Origin: G963675935 sp963719005
GTDB taxonomy: Bacteria; Planctomycetota; Planctomycetia; Pirellulales; Thermoguttaceae
Direction of reading: 5' to 3'
Assembly: GCA_963719005.1 (NCBI GenBank)
Contig: CAVRAR010000017.1
Span: forward strand, 124,001-188,000
Length of the DNA stretch: 64,000 nucleotides
The notes below the pieces were generated by a model. That model was not told where the DNA came from, did not search any database, and was given only the letters and a program-made list of their open reading frames with translations. Every line of letters begins with the position of its first letter. The first letter of the stretch is position 1. This document shows positions 1 to 9,087 of the stretch, in pieces. Made by a program: the position numbers and the translations under genes.

Positions 1-748
1 TGAAATTATCGGCCGTGCCGCGGATTTTGTCGTAATAGGCGAACATTCGCTCGCGCCGCGATGCGTCGCGCAGCACCACAACGCCGCCGACCCACACCGG
101 CCCGGGACTCTCCAGCGGCGCCATCGACTTGACGAAGCCGGAAGCATCGGTGAAGTAGTTCAGATCGACTCCCACGTCGGGTTCGAGTCCGCCGCGGCCG
201 GGCAATTCGGAGGTTGCGCCGGTCATCTTGAAATTGCCCAGCGGATACGCCGGCCGGCTGGTGTCGCCCCAGAACCAGTAGAGCTTGCCGTGATAGAGGG
301 CGTTTTGCACGCTGTCGCAGCCGAAGACCTGGCCGTTGAGCGTCGGATGCCGCAGCGGAACCAGCCGGCCGACCAGGATGCTATCGGCATAGATTCCCCC
401 GCCGGTGATGCGGTAGAGCCGTTCGGCGACGTTGACCCGATCGATCTCCAGCCGTGCCGTTCCGCCGGGCGCAACTTCCAGAGCCTTGCCCCGGAGACCG
501 AAGCCGTCCTTCGGAAACTCATAGCCGTGGCTTTGGACGTAGAAGAAGACCTTCGTGTGCATCAACCCCGGCTCGGCGAAGGCGACAATGCCGTTGCTGT
601 CGGTCAGATATCGGAGATGGTTGACGGTCGTCAGTTCGACCATCGGCACTCCCCGGCCCGTCTGGCGGTCGACAACTTCGATCGCAAACGGCTTTTCCGC
701 CCCGGCGGCGAGCACCGCCGCCAGGAATCCTCCCAGAATCGTGAACAT
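1..748 (-). CDS. Secreted protein of unknown function, C-terminus outside window
   Basis: The frame is open from an ATG at 748 to the window edge, 249 codons, so the C-terminal part is missing. Residues 1-17 form a short hydrophobic signal peptide (MFTILGGFLAAVLAAGA). Residues 18-95 read like a small beta domain of the carboxypeptidase-regulatory type ('AIEVVDRQTGRGVPMVEL', 'LTDSNGIVAF'). A more variable Trp/Gly-rich part follows ('YHGKLYWFWGDTSRPAYPLG') that resembles a glycoside-hydrolase-like or DUF4185-like propeller. I do not recognise a named family with confidence. Inferred location is periplasmic or extracellular. No partner gene is visible in the window. Confidence 0.7.
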   Translation of the reverse strand, partial: MFTILGGFLAAVLAAGAEKPFAIEVVDRQTGRGVPMVELTTVNHLRYLTDSNGIVAFAEPGLMHTKVFFYVQSHGYEFPKDGFGLRGKALEVAPGGTARLEIDRVNVAERLYRITGGGIYADSILVGRLVPLRHPTLNGQVFGCDSVQNALYHGKLYWFWGDTSRPAYPLGNFKMTGATSELPGRGGLEPDVGVDLNYFTDASGFVKSMAPLESPGPVWVGGVVVLRDASRRERMFAYYDKIRGTADNF

Positions 749-848
749 TATTGCTGCTCCTTTGGTCGGATTGCATCTTTCCGTTGGAAGAGAGGCAATC
801 TCGCCGCCTTGGCCGGTACGCCATCACCCAGCCCTGCTGTGGATCAGG

Positions 849-1169
849 CTACGCGAATCCCAGCCACGAACGGACAACGTTCTCCACCGCTGACAGTTCG
901 GTGGGGGAAAGCGTGCCAAGCCTTCGTACAAACCTTGGTGTGGGAACGGTGATGAGGTTTTGCGCGTCAAATCCGCCCGATCGAAGAAATCGTGCGCGGA
1001 CGGCTATCTCGAACCGGGATCCACGAACGCTTGTCGTATGTGGAACGATGGTCGCCAGCGCACGGTCCTGCTCCTTTGCGGGAACGCTCAAGACCAGACA
1101 CGGTCGTGTCTTTGCCGCCATGCCGAGATCGACCAGCCAGACATCGCCGCGGATGGGACTAGGAGGCAT
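849..1169 (-). CDS. MazF/PemK-type toxin (endoribonuclease family)
   Basis: The 106-residue protein starts 'MPPSPIRGDVWLVDLG' and continues 'KTRPCLVLSV', the usual start of MazF/PemK toxins (RGDVW...R.P.LVLS). Family members cleave mRNA at short motifs and are neutralised by a small upstream antitoxin. The frame is open further upstream, but the ATG at 1169 matches the family start and lies just inside the end of the antitoxin gene (11-base overlap), as in translationally coupled pairs. The rest, 'ATIVPHTTSVRGSRFEI' and 'FDAQNLITVPTPRFVRRLGTL', also fits the fold. No internal damage is visible. Confidence 0.85.
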   Translation of the reverse strand: MPPSPIRGDVWLVDLGMAAKTRPCLVLSVPAKEQDRALATIVPHTTSVRGSRFEIAVRARFLRSGGFDAQNLITVPTPRFVRRLGTLSPTELSAVENVVRSWLGFA

Positions 1170-1353
1170 CCGATTCCTCACACAAGTCAAGTTGCAGGAA
1201 GATCTCCTCCGCGATGCCGACAAGATCGTTGTCCGATAGGGGGGGGATGTCCGTTGCCAGTTCGCGACGAAGGATTTCGACGGCTACTTCCCGTTTGTCG
1301 CCATCCGGCAAGAGATCGAACGAATGCAGGATTTCCTGAGCTTGGATTGTCAT
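1159..1353 (-). CDS. Small antitoxin partner of the MazF-type toxin
   Basis: This 64-residue acidic protein ('MTIQAQEILHSFDLLPDG...') lies directly upstream of and overlaps the MazF-like gene. The pattern 'ILHSFDLLPDGDKREVAVEILRR' is typical of short helical proteins encoded next to toxins in cyanobacteria and planctomycetes. It has no clear SpoVT/AbrB fold, so the assignment as antitoxin rests on size, acidity and position. A start three codons upstream (1362) is also possible. Confidence 0.65.
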   Translation of the reverse strand: MTIQAQEILHSFDLLPDGDKREVAVEILRRELATDIPPLSDNDLVGIAEEIFLQLDLCEESDAS

Positions 1354-1585
1354 GGCCCACATTCTCCTCGATTTCCCATATTAGCGCGAACACTCGGACC
1401 GCGTCAATAGCGTTGACTCCCGCCCGTGATCCCCATACACTTGACGATCAAGCCGTCTGCGGTCCCCCTGATAGAGAGTGGGCGGCGGCGCTGGTATGCC
1501 GCAAGACTATCTCAAACACCGACACCGCGTGGACGCGGCGGCTGAACCGGCTTTCTAGCCCCTGTCGTTCCCATTCCCCCCAATC

Positions 1586-3688
1586 ATGGCCCAAAAAACA
1601 ATCGAGCAACTGGCAATCAACACGATCCGCACCCTGGCGATGGACGCCGTGCAGGCGGCCAACAGCGGCCACCCCGGCACGCCGATGGCGTTGGCCCCCG
1701 CCGCCTACGTGCTCTGGAATGAGGTGCTCCGCTACGACCCCGCCCAGCCGGCGTGGCCGAACCGCGATCGGTTCGTCCTCTCCTGTGGACATGCCTCGAT
1801 GTTGCTCTACTCCGTGCTGCACCTGGCGGGCGTGAAGCAGTTGGACCACGACGGCCAACCGACCGACGAGCCGGCGATCCGGCTCGACGACATCCGCCGC
1901 TTTCGCCAGTTGGATAGCCGTTGCCCCGGCCATCCCGAACACGGCCACGCCAGCGGCGTCGAGACCACCACCGGCCCGTTGGGCCAGGGCATCGGCAATA
2001 GCGTCGGCATGGCGATGGCTTCCCGCTGGCTCGCCGCACAGTACAATCGGCCCGGCTTCGATCTGTTTGACTTTAACGTTTACGCATTCTGTAGCGATGG
2101 CGACCTGATGGAGGGCGTCGGCGGCGAGGTGGCTTCGCTGGCCGGGCACCTCAAGCTCTCGAACCTCTGCTGGATGTATGACGACAACCATATCACGATC
2201 GAGGGCCGCACGTCGCTGGCGTTCAGCGAGGACATGGCCACGCGGTTCGCCGGCTACGGCTGGAACGTGCTTCGGGTGGCCGACGTCAACGATTTGGCGG
2301 CGCTTCGCAAGGCATGGGAAGCCGTCCGCAAGGGGGACTGTCCCGATTTTCGTGGCACCGAAGATGGGAATGTCCCCTTTCACCGCGACCGGCCGACGCT
2401 GATTATCGTTCGCAGCGTGATCGGTTTTGGCGCCCCGCACAAAGCCGACAGCCACGAGGCCCACGGGGCACCGCTGGGCGAGGAGGAGGTCCGCCTGACG
2501 AAAATCGCTTACGGCTGGCCGGAGAACGAGAAGTTTGTAGTGCCTGGCGAGGTTCTGGCCGATTTCCGCCAGGGCATCGGTACGCGTGGCGAAAGGCTCT
2601 ACGCAAAATGGGAGGCGATGTTCGCTCGCTACAAGGCTCAATATCCCGAGTTGGCCGCCCAGCTCGAATTGATCGACCGCCGCGACCTGCCCGCCGACTG
2701 GCAGGCCGACATTCAGGCGTTTCCCGCCGACCCGAAGGGCATCGCCAGCCGGGCGTCGTCGGGCAAGGTGCTCAACCAAGCTGCCAAACGCATCCCCTGG
2801 CTGCTGGGCGGCTCAGCCGATCTGGCCCCGTCAACCAATACGCTGCTGAAGTTCGCCGAAGTCGGCGACTTTGAGGCCGGCCAATACGCCGGGCGAAACC
2901 TCCACTTCGGCATCCGTGAGCACGCGATGGGGGCTATCTGTAACGGTATGTCGCTCTGCAGCCTGCGGCCGTACGGCGCCACGTTTTTCGTCTTCACCGA
3001 CTACATGCGCCCCTCGATCCGTCTGGCCGCGATCATGGGCCTGCCGGTCTTCTATATATTCACGCACGATTCGATCGGCGTCGGCGAGGACGGTCCAACG
3101 CATCAGCCGATCGAGCATCTGGCAGCCCTCCGGGCGATCCCCAATCTGCTCGTCATTCGCCCGGCCGATGCGAACGAAGTGGCCGAAGCGTACAAAGTCG
3201 TCCTGCCGCTGAAGGATCGTCCCGCGGCGTTGATCTTAACGCGGCAAAACCTGCCGACGCTCGATCGCACGAAATACGCCGCAGCCGAGGGCTTGGCCCG
3301 CGGCGCTTACGTCCTCGCCGATGCTGCCGACGGTCGCCCCGACGTAATTCTAATCGGCACCGGCAGCGAGGTTTCGCTCTGTATCGAAGCCTACGAGAAG
3401 CTCAAGGCCGAGGGCGTAAGAGCTCGCGTCGTAAGCATGCCCTGTTGGAAACTCTTTGACGCCCAGCCGCAATCGTATCGCGACGCCGTCCTGCCGCCGT
3501 CGGTCACCCGCCGCGTAGCGGTCGAGCTCGGCATCAAGCAAGGTTGGGAGCGGTTCATCGGCCAAAGCGGCCAATTCATCGGCCTATGCAGCTTCGGCGC
3601 CTCCGCTCCCATCGGCGCGTTGCTGAAGCACTTTGGGTTCACGGTCGAGAATGTCGTGGCGGCGGCAAAGAAGTCAGCAGGGGCATGA
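1586..3688 (+). CDS. tkt: Transketolase
   Basis: The 700-residue product is a full-length transketolase, moving two-carbon ketol units in the pentose phosphate pathway with thiamine diphosphate, cytosolic. Visible landmarks are 'NSGHPGTPMALAPAAYVLW' near residue 26, 'GPLGQGIGNSVGMA' near 131, the cofactor loop 'CSDGDLMEGVGGE' followed by 'DDNHITIEG', the second-domain 'GGSADLAPSTNT' and the active-site 'FGIREHAMGAI'. The frame is intact. Oddity: residues about 249-265 ('GDCPDFRGTEDGNVPF') interrupt the usual run between 'AWEAV' and 'DRPTLIIV'. The DNA there is a palindromic repeat also found outside genes in this window (2333-2379). No strong ribosome site precedes the ATG. Confidence 0.97.
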   Translation: MAQKTIEQLAINTIRTLAMDAVQAANSGHPGTPMALAPAAYVLWNEVLRYDPAQPAWPNRDRFVLSCGHASMLLYSVLHLAGVKQLDHDGQPTDEPAIRLDDIRRFRQLDSRCPGHPEHGHASGVETTTGPLGQGIGNSVGMAMASRWLAAQYNRPGFDLFDFNVYAFCSDGDLMEGVGGEVASLAGHLKLSNLCWMYDDNHITIEGRTSLAFSEDMATRFAGYGWNVLRVADVNDLAALRKAWEAVRKGDCPDFRGTEDGNVPFHRDRPTLIIVRSVIGFGAPHKADSHEAHGAPLGEEEVRLTKIAYGWPENEKFVVPGEVLADFRQGIGTRGERLYAKWEAMFARYKAQYPELAAQLELIDRRDLPADWQADIQAFPADPKGIASRASSGKVLNQAAKRIPWLLGGSADLAPSTNTLLKFAEVGDFEAGQYAGRNLHFGIREHAMGAICNGMSLCSLRPYGATFFVFTDYMRPSIRLAAIMGLPVFYIFTHDSIGVGEDGPTHQPIEHLAALRAIPNLLVIRPADANEVAEAYKVVLPLKDRPAALILTRQNLPTLDRTKYAAAEGLARGAYVLADAADGRPDVILIGTGSEVSLCIEAYEKLKAEGVRARVVSMPCWKLFDAQPQSYRDAVLPPSVTRRVAVELGIKQGWERFIGQSGQFIGLCSFGASAPIGALLKHFGFTVENVVAAAKKSAGA
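2333..2379. repeat. Palindromic element (family A) inside tkt, in frame
   Basis: A GGGGACTGTCCC-type arm, a short spacer with ATTTTCGTGGC, and a GGGAATGTCCCC arm. The same element, about 85 percent identical by eye, lies at 40992-41038 between genes. In tkt it is translated as an extra stretch of about 16 residues with no disruption of frame. Confidence 0.75.
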
Positions 3689-3703
3689 CCTTTTATCCAT
3701 CTT

Positions 3704-4405
3704 ATGGAACAATACCATGAAGCAGATCGGGCGTGCGTGTTCTGCGGAACCACGGAGGGGCTTACGAGCGACCACGTTCCTCCCGATAACCTTTTCCCAA
3801 CGCCGCGGCCCTCAAATCTTATCACGGTTCCAAGCTGCCACGAATGCAATCACGGCTCGTCCAAAGATGACACATACTTCCGTGATAGCCTGCTTCTATG
3901 GGACGTCATCTACGATCACCCACAGGCTAGGAAGGTCGTGCCTGCGGTCCTGAGATCGTTTGGTAGGCCAGAACAAAGGGCGTATAGCCGCTCGATATTC
4001 GACAGTATGCGGCAAATCGACAAGCTGAGTCCCGGCGGCATCTATCTTGGAAAGGGAACCGGCGTAAAGGTGGACCTCCTGCGGCTTGGAAGAACTGCTT
4101 CCAAGATCGTCAAAGGGTTGTTCTATCACGAATGGGGAATGCGTCTTCCCGATGGTTGCACTGCTCACGCAACGTTTCTAGTGAATGAACTTCTCGCAAA
4201 GGATGCCCAAATGGGGCATTGGATCAGGGAAACATGCGATAACCTGATGAGGACTGCGCACACGACTATCGCGGATGACGTGTTTTCATATTGGCATCAT
4301 CGCCTTGAGGGTCACGCCAGCGCTAGCGTGTGGTTGTTGATCTTCTACAAAAAAGTGACGTTCCTTGGGATCACAGGCCCAAAAGATATCATTCCAGCAT
4401 TGTAG
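3704..4405 (+). CDS. HNH-like zinc-binding protein of unknown role
   Basis: The 233-residue protein begins with 'ACVFCG', then 'TSDHVPPDNLFP', then 'VPSCHECNHGSSKDD'. Two CxxC pairs around a D-H core are the layout of an HNH/McrA-type beta-beta-alpha metal site, here limited to residues 10-58. Residues 60-233 are a separate, mostly helical region with no motif I know. It starts 15 bases after tkt and may be co-transcribed with it. Base composition is lower in GC than tkt, which suggests transfer. Nuclease activity is an inference from the motif only. Confidence 0.6.
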   Translation: MEQYHEADRACVFCGTTEGLTSDHVPPDNLFPTPRPSNLITVPSCHECNHGSSKDDTYFRDSLLLWDVIYDHPQARKVVPAVLRSFGRPEQRAYSRSIFDSMRQIDKLSPGGIYLGKGTGVKVDLLRLGRTASKIVKGLFYHEWGMRLPDGCTAHATFLVNELLAKDAQMGHWIRETCDNLMRTAHTTIADDVFSYWHHRLEGHASASVWLLIFYKKVTFLGITGPKDIIPAL

Positions 4406-4524
4406 GCAACCGGCCCGAGACGGAATCCAGGCGTCCACGGGCGGGGCATGAACAAGGTGCCAGGAACCGCTGAGCCTATTGCCTTGCTTTTGCGGACGCC
4501 TTGTCTGACCTTTGACACCCCATG

Positions 4525-5502
4525 CTATTGCTGCTTGTCGCGCTGCCTGAGCCATTCTTGATCTTCTTTGCTAAGCTTTTCCACAGGCAGCTTGATTATT
4601 GTGCCATTCTTCTTTTCCAAGCTGACAATGCCGTTGACGACGCCACGGAATTCCGCCTCCACTGTGTGGCTGCCCGTCGCATCGGTCCAGGCCCGGAATG
4701 ATCGTTCGGGCTTTTGGGGAGTTTCCTTTTTTGGTGGCGGCCGTTTTTCCGACAGGCTATCGTTGGCGCATTGATCCAAGTCTCTTACCTGTGGCACGAC
4801 ATCTACCCGCAGGACGGTCTTCGCTGCCCCGAGCACGGTTGTATACTGCGCCGTGCCAGTGACAGCGACGGCCTGCCTGACCCATACGACATCGTTATCT
4901 GTCAGGTTGGAAGTATCAATTCCGTGAAGGATGTTGGGATCGCCGTCTGGATGACCTGCCAAAATCGTCCCGCGTGAAATGACTTGTCGAATCTTTACCG
5001 GGGAAACAAAGAATCCTGCGTCTCCAACTTGCATGTGAAATTGGTCGATCAAAAAATGCACGTCGCCACCGTTTTTCAACCTGACGATTTCGGCCTTGAT
5101 TTCCTCGTTTGTCCAACGATTGCCCCCCCAATCGAACTTTATGGTGGTGCGTTCAAACACGCAAGGCAGCGGTAGTCCCACAGGGTAGTGACTTTTTGAT
5201 GACGGTGCAGCGGCTTTCGCTTTCGGTTTATCTGCGGGTGCCCTTGCGTTGGTCGAATGCTGTTTGTGCTTCTGCGCGATGGACTTATTACGCTTTGCCT
5301 TTTCCTCCTTGATTTTGTTTTCTAGCTGCGATGTGAGAAGGCGGACTGCTTCGTCGCGGTCGATTTTTGCGTTCTTCACCGCCTCCTTGTAGACGGCAAG
5401 GGCTTTATCGTCGCATGTATCGGCTGCGACGGCGGGTATTACACCGGCGAAGACAAGGACCAGCAAAGTGACGATACGGGAGGCTTCGATTCTGGTTGAC
5501 AT
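4525..5502 (-). CDS. Secreted SHD1-domain protein
   Basis: The start at 5502 is chosen because AGGAG lies 8 bases upstream and a signal peptide follows ('MSTRIEASRIVTLLVLVFAGVIPAVAAD'). The 325-residue product has a Lys/Glu-rich helical stretch (about 35-105), a middle beta region (110-240), a Pro/Lys linker, and a C-terminal SHD1-type module ('RAWTDATGSHTVEAEF...GTIIKLPVEKLSKEDQEWL'). Such modules are very common in planctomycete secreted proteins, where their ligand is unknown. The frame reads further upstream but without signal or ribosome site. No operon partner. Confidence 0.75.
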   Translation of the reverse strand: MSTRIEASRIVTLLVLVFAGVIPAVAADTCDDKALAVYKEAVKNAKIDRDEAVRLLTSQLENKIKEEKAKRNKSIAQKHKQHSTNARAPADKPKAKAAAPSSKSHYPVGLPLPCVFERTTIKFDWGGNRWTNEEIKAEIVRLKNGGDVHFLIDQFHMQVGDAGFFVSPVKIRQVISRGTILAGHPDGDPNILHGIDTSNLTDNDVVWVRQAVAVTGTAQYTTVLGAAKTVLRVDVVPQVRDLDQCANDSLSEKRPPPKKETPQKPERSFRAWTDATGSHTVEAEFRGVVNGIVSLEKKNGTIIKLPVEKLSKEDQEWLRQRDKQQ

Positions 5503-6092
5503 GTTGCGGCTCCTTTCGCCTCCACCATCCCGCGCCGTCAGCAGGAAATCAAGTCCCCGGCGTGCCATTCCCACGTTGAAATGGGATACACCCGTTGGTG
5601 CGGGTGGGTGAGCAAGAGGTGCCAGAAAGCGTTTTTTTTCATACTCACGATGCCCCGAGGACCTTCTCGAGACAAAACGGTGCCAGGAACCGTTGTTTTC
5701 TCCAACCACCAGCGTCCTCGTGGTGGAGAAATCGAGGAAACGGCAATATTCGCGCCCGTTCACGGGCGTTCCCGCGAAGCGGTATTAGGCCCGTGCTTTA
5801 GCACGGGTTCGCGTTGTTTTTCGATCCTGTTGTCACGCCCGTTCACGGGCGTCCTGCTCGCCGCCGCCGCACGAGGCCCGTGAACGGGCCTGACAACACC
5901 ACAAAAGGCAAAACAGAGGGGCTCCGTATCACGCCAACCCGGCGTAAACGCGCGGGCCTATTACCGCTGCGCGGAAAGGACCGTAAACGGCCCTCACGAT
6001 TTCTAACCGTTCGCTTGCGGGCAACAACGAGATCAACGCCAAGCTCCGCCTTAATCACCTTGCCCGCCTGTGATCTATAAGTTACAATAGAC
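5503..6092. other. Intergenic stretch with short palindromes
   Basis: No supported gene in 590 bases. It holds 'GGTGCCAGGAACCG' (5678 region, also near 4455) and several hairpins built on CGCCCGTTCACGGGCG and GCCCGTGAACGGGC between 5752 and 5890. These look like planctomycete intergenic repeats. Confidence 0.6.
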
Positions 6093-6425
6093 ATGATGCA
6101 CGAAATCCGCCATTACCTCACGGCGTCCGGCAAAAACCTATTCGAGGAATGGTTGGATTCCCTCCGAGACGCCAAGGCTGAAGCGCGGATCATTGCGAGA
6201 ATCACCCGGCTGGTGGCAGGCAGCTTCGGCGACTGTAAGCCACTGATGGATGGAGTCTGGGAGCTGCGAATCGAGTGGGGACCGGGCTACCGAGTGTACT
6301 ATGCCATGAGCGGTCACACGTGCGTGCTGTTATTATGCGGTGGCGATAAACGCAAACAGTCGGCCGACGTCCACCGCGCGGTCGAATATTGGAACGATTA
6401 TCAACGAAGGAGCCGAAAACCATGA
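6093..6425 (+). CDS. HigB/RelE-type toxin (addiction module killer family)
   Basis: This is a 110-residue member of the phage-Gp49-like/RelE superfamily: 'FEEWLDSLRDAKAEARIIARI', 'GDCKPLMDGVWELRI', 'GPGYRVYYAM', 'VLLLCGGDKRKQSADV'. These four blocks are diagnostic of the killer protein usually encoded before a HigA-type antidote. Members are ribosome-dependent mRNA endonucleases. The toxin gene comes first and overlaps the antitoxin start by ATGA, the inverted order typical of HigBA. Start could be either of two adjacent ATG codons. Confidence 0.88.
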   Translation: MMHEIRHYLTASGKNLFEEWLDSLRDAKAEARIIARITRLVAGSFGDCKPLMDGVWELRIEWGPGYRVYYAMSGHTCVLLLCGGDKRKQSADVHRAVEYWNDYQRRSRKP

Positions 6426-6739
6426 AGGACAAAACCAGTATTTCGCACGACGAGGTGATGGTCAAGAAACTGCGGAAGGATCGAGCCTTCGCGGTCGAGT
6501 ATCTCAAAGTGGCGATGGAAGACACCGACGAGCCGCAAGTGCTGCTCGTGGCATTGCGGCATATCGCCGAGGCCCGCGGCGGCGTGGCAAAGATCGCCAA
6601 GGCGGCGGGAATTGAACGCGAAAGTCTGTACCGCGCCCTTTCGCCACGCGGCAATCCCCGACTTTCCACCCTCTTGGCCGTCACAAAAGCCATGGGATTG
6701 ACCCTCACGGTCGAGAATGCCCAACCGTCACATCGTTGA
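6422..6739 (+). CDS. HigA-type antitoxin with helix-turn-helix
   Basis: The 105-residue product has an N-terminal acidic region ('DRAFAVEYLKVAMEDTDEPQVLLVALRHIAEARGG') and an HTH ('VAKIAKAAGIERESLYRALSPRGNPRLSTLLAVTKAMGL'), the standard antidote of this module. It should bind the toxin and repress its own promoter upstream of 6093. The start at 6422 is set by the ATGA overlap with the toxin stop. Confidence 0.88.
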   Translation: MKDKTSISHDEVMVKKLRKDRAFAVEYLKVAMEDTDEPQVLLVALRHIAEARGGVAKIAKAAGIERESLYRALSPRGNPRLSTLLAVTKAMGLTLTVENAQPSHR

Positions 6740-7002
6740 ACGGTGCAGGTGGAGCGATCGTATCGGTCCTAGCGAATCTCGCGGCGGCCGTCGCCGGTGG
6801 GCCGCCCGATCTGAACGTGCAATCGGCACATTTGGTCTCCGCCTTCTGCGAAAAAAGACTATGTTTTCGTAACGGAGGCATCCTCCGCTTTTTGTTTGTT
6901 GGGCAATGCGTCAATTGCCGCGAATTTCGTCTTTCGGACCCCCGGCCTCCTCTTGGACGACTTCCATCGGTTGGCCACGTTTCAAGTTTCAAGGAACAAG
7001 CT

Positions 7003-8286
7003 ATGAGAAAGCATCTTGTCATCGCGATCTTGGCGTCAGGACTGATTTGGTACACAGGGACGGCTAATGCCCAGCAGGCGCCGGCACATGGCAGTCATCA
7101 TAGTGCGTCTAGCGGCGATCACAATGCGCAGGGCGGTCATCACGATACGCACGCGGCGCATCACAAGCCGTCCCATTCGGTCAACCACGACATCCACAGA
7201 CTGGACCGCGCTCATCAACAGGTCCAAAGGGACAGTCACGCACTGCATCACGACTACGCCAAGCAACACCACGCGCATCGCCAGATGGAGGCCGCATGGA
7301 ATCGAATCAAGGCCGACATGGCTTCGGGCAATAAGTCGCAACTGCAAAAGGACATGGCGGAATTCCAGCGGTATCGGCGGGAGTACTTCAGGGATCGTGC
7401 TCATAGCGAGGCGGAGCGTCAGCAGTTGGCGTCGGACGAGCACCGCGTGCATCGCGACCAGCGGCAACTCGGCAGAGACCTGCATAACGCCAACAGCCAG
7501 CAAAAGACCGGCCAGCAGGCCAGCCACAAGGCGTCGCCGTCGGTTCAGCAGGACCGAGGCAATCTCGTCAAGGATCGGCAAACACTGCACGGCGACTACG
7601 CCCAACAGCACCAGGCCCGTCAGAAAGTCGATGCCGATTGGAAACAGATCAAGTCCGACATGGCGTCGGGCAATACCGCCCAATTGCAGAAGGACATGCG
7701 GCAATTCCGGCAAGACCGGAACGCGCTGCGGCAGGATCGCGAACAAACCGAGGCCGCACGACACGAGTTGTCGTCGGATGACCGCCGGTTGCATCGCGAT
7801 GATCGGCAACTGAGCAAAGACCTGCGCAACGCCGACAACCCGCAGAGAACAGGGCAGCAGGCCAAGAATGGGACTCCGACGTCGTCGCAGCAGGCGTCCG
7901 CCGCGCCGTCCTCCCGCTCCCCGAGCCAACAAGCTTCCGGACAGGTCCAGCAAGACGCGGGCAATACCGCGCAGGACCGTCAGGAACTGCAAAAGGACCG
8001 TGGCCAGGAGCAATTGGCGCGTCGGCAACTCCAAGCCGATTGGGGACGAATTGAAGCCGACATCGAGTCGGGCAACGTCGCCCAGTTGCAGAAAGACATG
8101 CAACAGTTCCAGCAGCACCAGCAAGCGTTCCGCCTGGATCGTTCCAAGACCCAGGGCGATCGCCAGCAGTTGGCGTCGGACCATCAGCAGCAAGAGCGTG
8201 ACGAGTCGCAATTGTTGCAGGAGATGTTGCTGGGCAACACCGGCGGCGGCGAGAACGTCAGCACGGCGACTTCGTCAGAACAGTGA
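7003..8286 (+). CDS. Secreted His/Gln-rich protein with three coiled-coil repeats
   Basis: Start at 7003 gives a clear signal peptide ending 'YTGTANAQQ'. The frame extends about 270 bases upstream without one. The 427-residue product has a His-rich segment (24-65) and then three diverged tandem units of about 110-130 residues. Each contains 'ADWKQIKSDMASGNTAQLQKDM'-like text, then 'DRxxTExxRxxLxSDxRRLHRD' and a Ser/Pro/Gln linker. Units are strongly heptad-like and highly charged, so long periplasmic coiled coils are expected. The His-rich head might bind metal. I know no named family. It is monocistronic. Confidence 0.75.
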   Translation: MRKHLVIAILASGLIWYTGTANAQQAPAHGSHHSASSGDHNAQGGHHDTHAAHHKPSHSVNHDIHRLDRAHQQVQRDSHALHHDYAKQHHAHRQMEAAWNRIKADMASGNKSQLQKDMAEFQRYRREYFRDRAHSEAERQQLASDEHRVHRDQRQLGRDLHNANSQQKTGQQASHKASPSVQQDRGNLVKDRQTLHGDYAQQHQARQKVDADWKQIKSDMASGNTAQLQKDMRQFRQDRNALRQDREQTEAARHELSSDDRRLHRDDRQLSKDLRNADNPQRTGQQAKNGTPTSSQQASAAPSSRSPSQQASGQVQQDAGNTAQDRQELQKDRGQEQLARRQLQADWGRIEADIESGNVAQLQKDMQQFQQHQQAFRLDRSKTQGDRQQLASDHQQQERDESQLLQEMLLGNTGGGENVSTATSSEQ

Positions 8287-8379
8287 GCGCAGCCATCGGG
8301 CACGTGCCACACTACCGGCTAGCGTGTACGTCCTCCGCTGCTCGGGCCCCGTGCCCGCGTGCAACTCGTTCGACGACGA

Positions 8380-9087
8380 TTACAGCCAGCGCCGCCGCAG
8401 GCCAATGAGGCCAAGCAAGCCGATCAGCGCCAGGACGATCGACGCCGGTTCGGGCACGACGGTGAAGTTTCCGCCCGTCCAGTTGTTGCCGCTATAGGAA
8501 ACCCAGTTACTTGGATTTCCGATACTGGAAATGAGTTGCGATTGAGTTCCTGTCAACGGGCCGTTGTAGATGACGCCGGCGAAATTGGGGGCTGCGGTGC
8601 TGAAACCGATCAGCGCCGTCGGGAGGGCCGATTTGTCGGCGGTTGTCGTATCGCTCTTCCAACCTCCATTTCCCCAATTGATCCCCCAGACCAGCCCCGT
8701 GCCGGGGTTTGTCGTTGGGGCACTATCCGACGTGCCATCGTAAAACATTACGGATTCGCCGCCGTTACCCAAGCCGCTGGCAAGACTGACGGTGTTGACC
8801 GTGCCGGCGGGAATGCCTTCCGCGGGAGCGGTGATCGTGTTTTGTCCCTGCTCACCCGTCGGGTAACCTAGGAAACCTCCGGCGGCCTGCCAGCCTTCGT
8901 CGGTCCAGGTGAAGGAGGCGCCTCCCGGAATATCCCTCAGCGCGACCCAAGTAAAGCTGTCGCCGGTCCCTTGGGCTTCGACGATGGCAATGTCGCCAGG
9001 ATTAAGGAGAGATGCCTGGGCCATCGAACCAAGAACGATGGGCAGTGCATTGACGACGACGAATAGAAAACTCATTTTCCTCGACAT
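8380..9087 (-). CDS. PEP-CTERM sorted extracellular protein
   Basis: The 235-residue product has an N-terminal signal peptide (to about residue 26), a Gly/Thr/Trp-rich body ('DIPGGASFTWTDEGWQAAGGF') and a C-terminal sorting signal: 'VPEPASIVLALIGLLGLIGLRRRWL' starts at residue 211 with V-P-E-P, followed by a hydrophobic helix and an Arg cluster. In the family this tail is processed by an exosortase and the protein is exported, often to exopolysaccharide-rich envelopes. No exosortase gene is in this window. The body resembles other planctomycete PEP-CTERM proteins of unknown role. Confidence 0.88.
   Translation of the reverse strand: MSRKMSFLFVVVNALPIVLGSMAQASLLNPGDIAIVEAQGTGDSFTWVALRDIPGGASFTWTDEGWQAAGGFLGYPTGEQGQNTITAPAEGIPAGTVNTVSLASGLGNGGESVMFYDGTSDSAPTTNPGTGLVWGINWGNGGWKSDTTTADKSALPTALIGFSTAAPNFAGVIYNGPLTGTQSQLISSIGNPSNWVSYSGNNWTGGNFTVVPEPASIVLALIGLLGLIGLRRRWL

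Noticed and set aside
1448..2779. A 443-codon minus-strand frame over tkt
   Set aside because: Shadow of the high-GC tkt gene; no family text.
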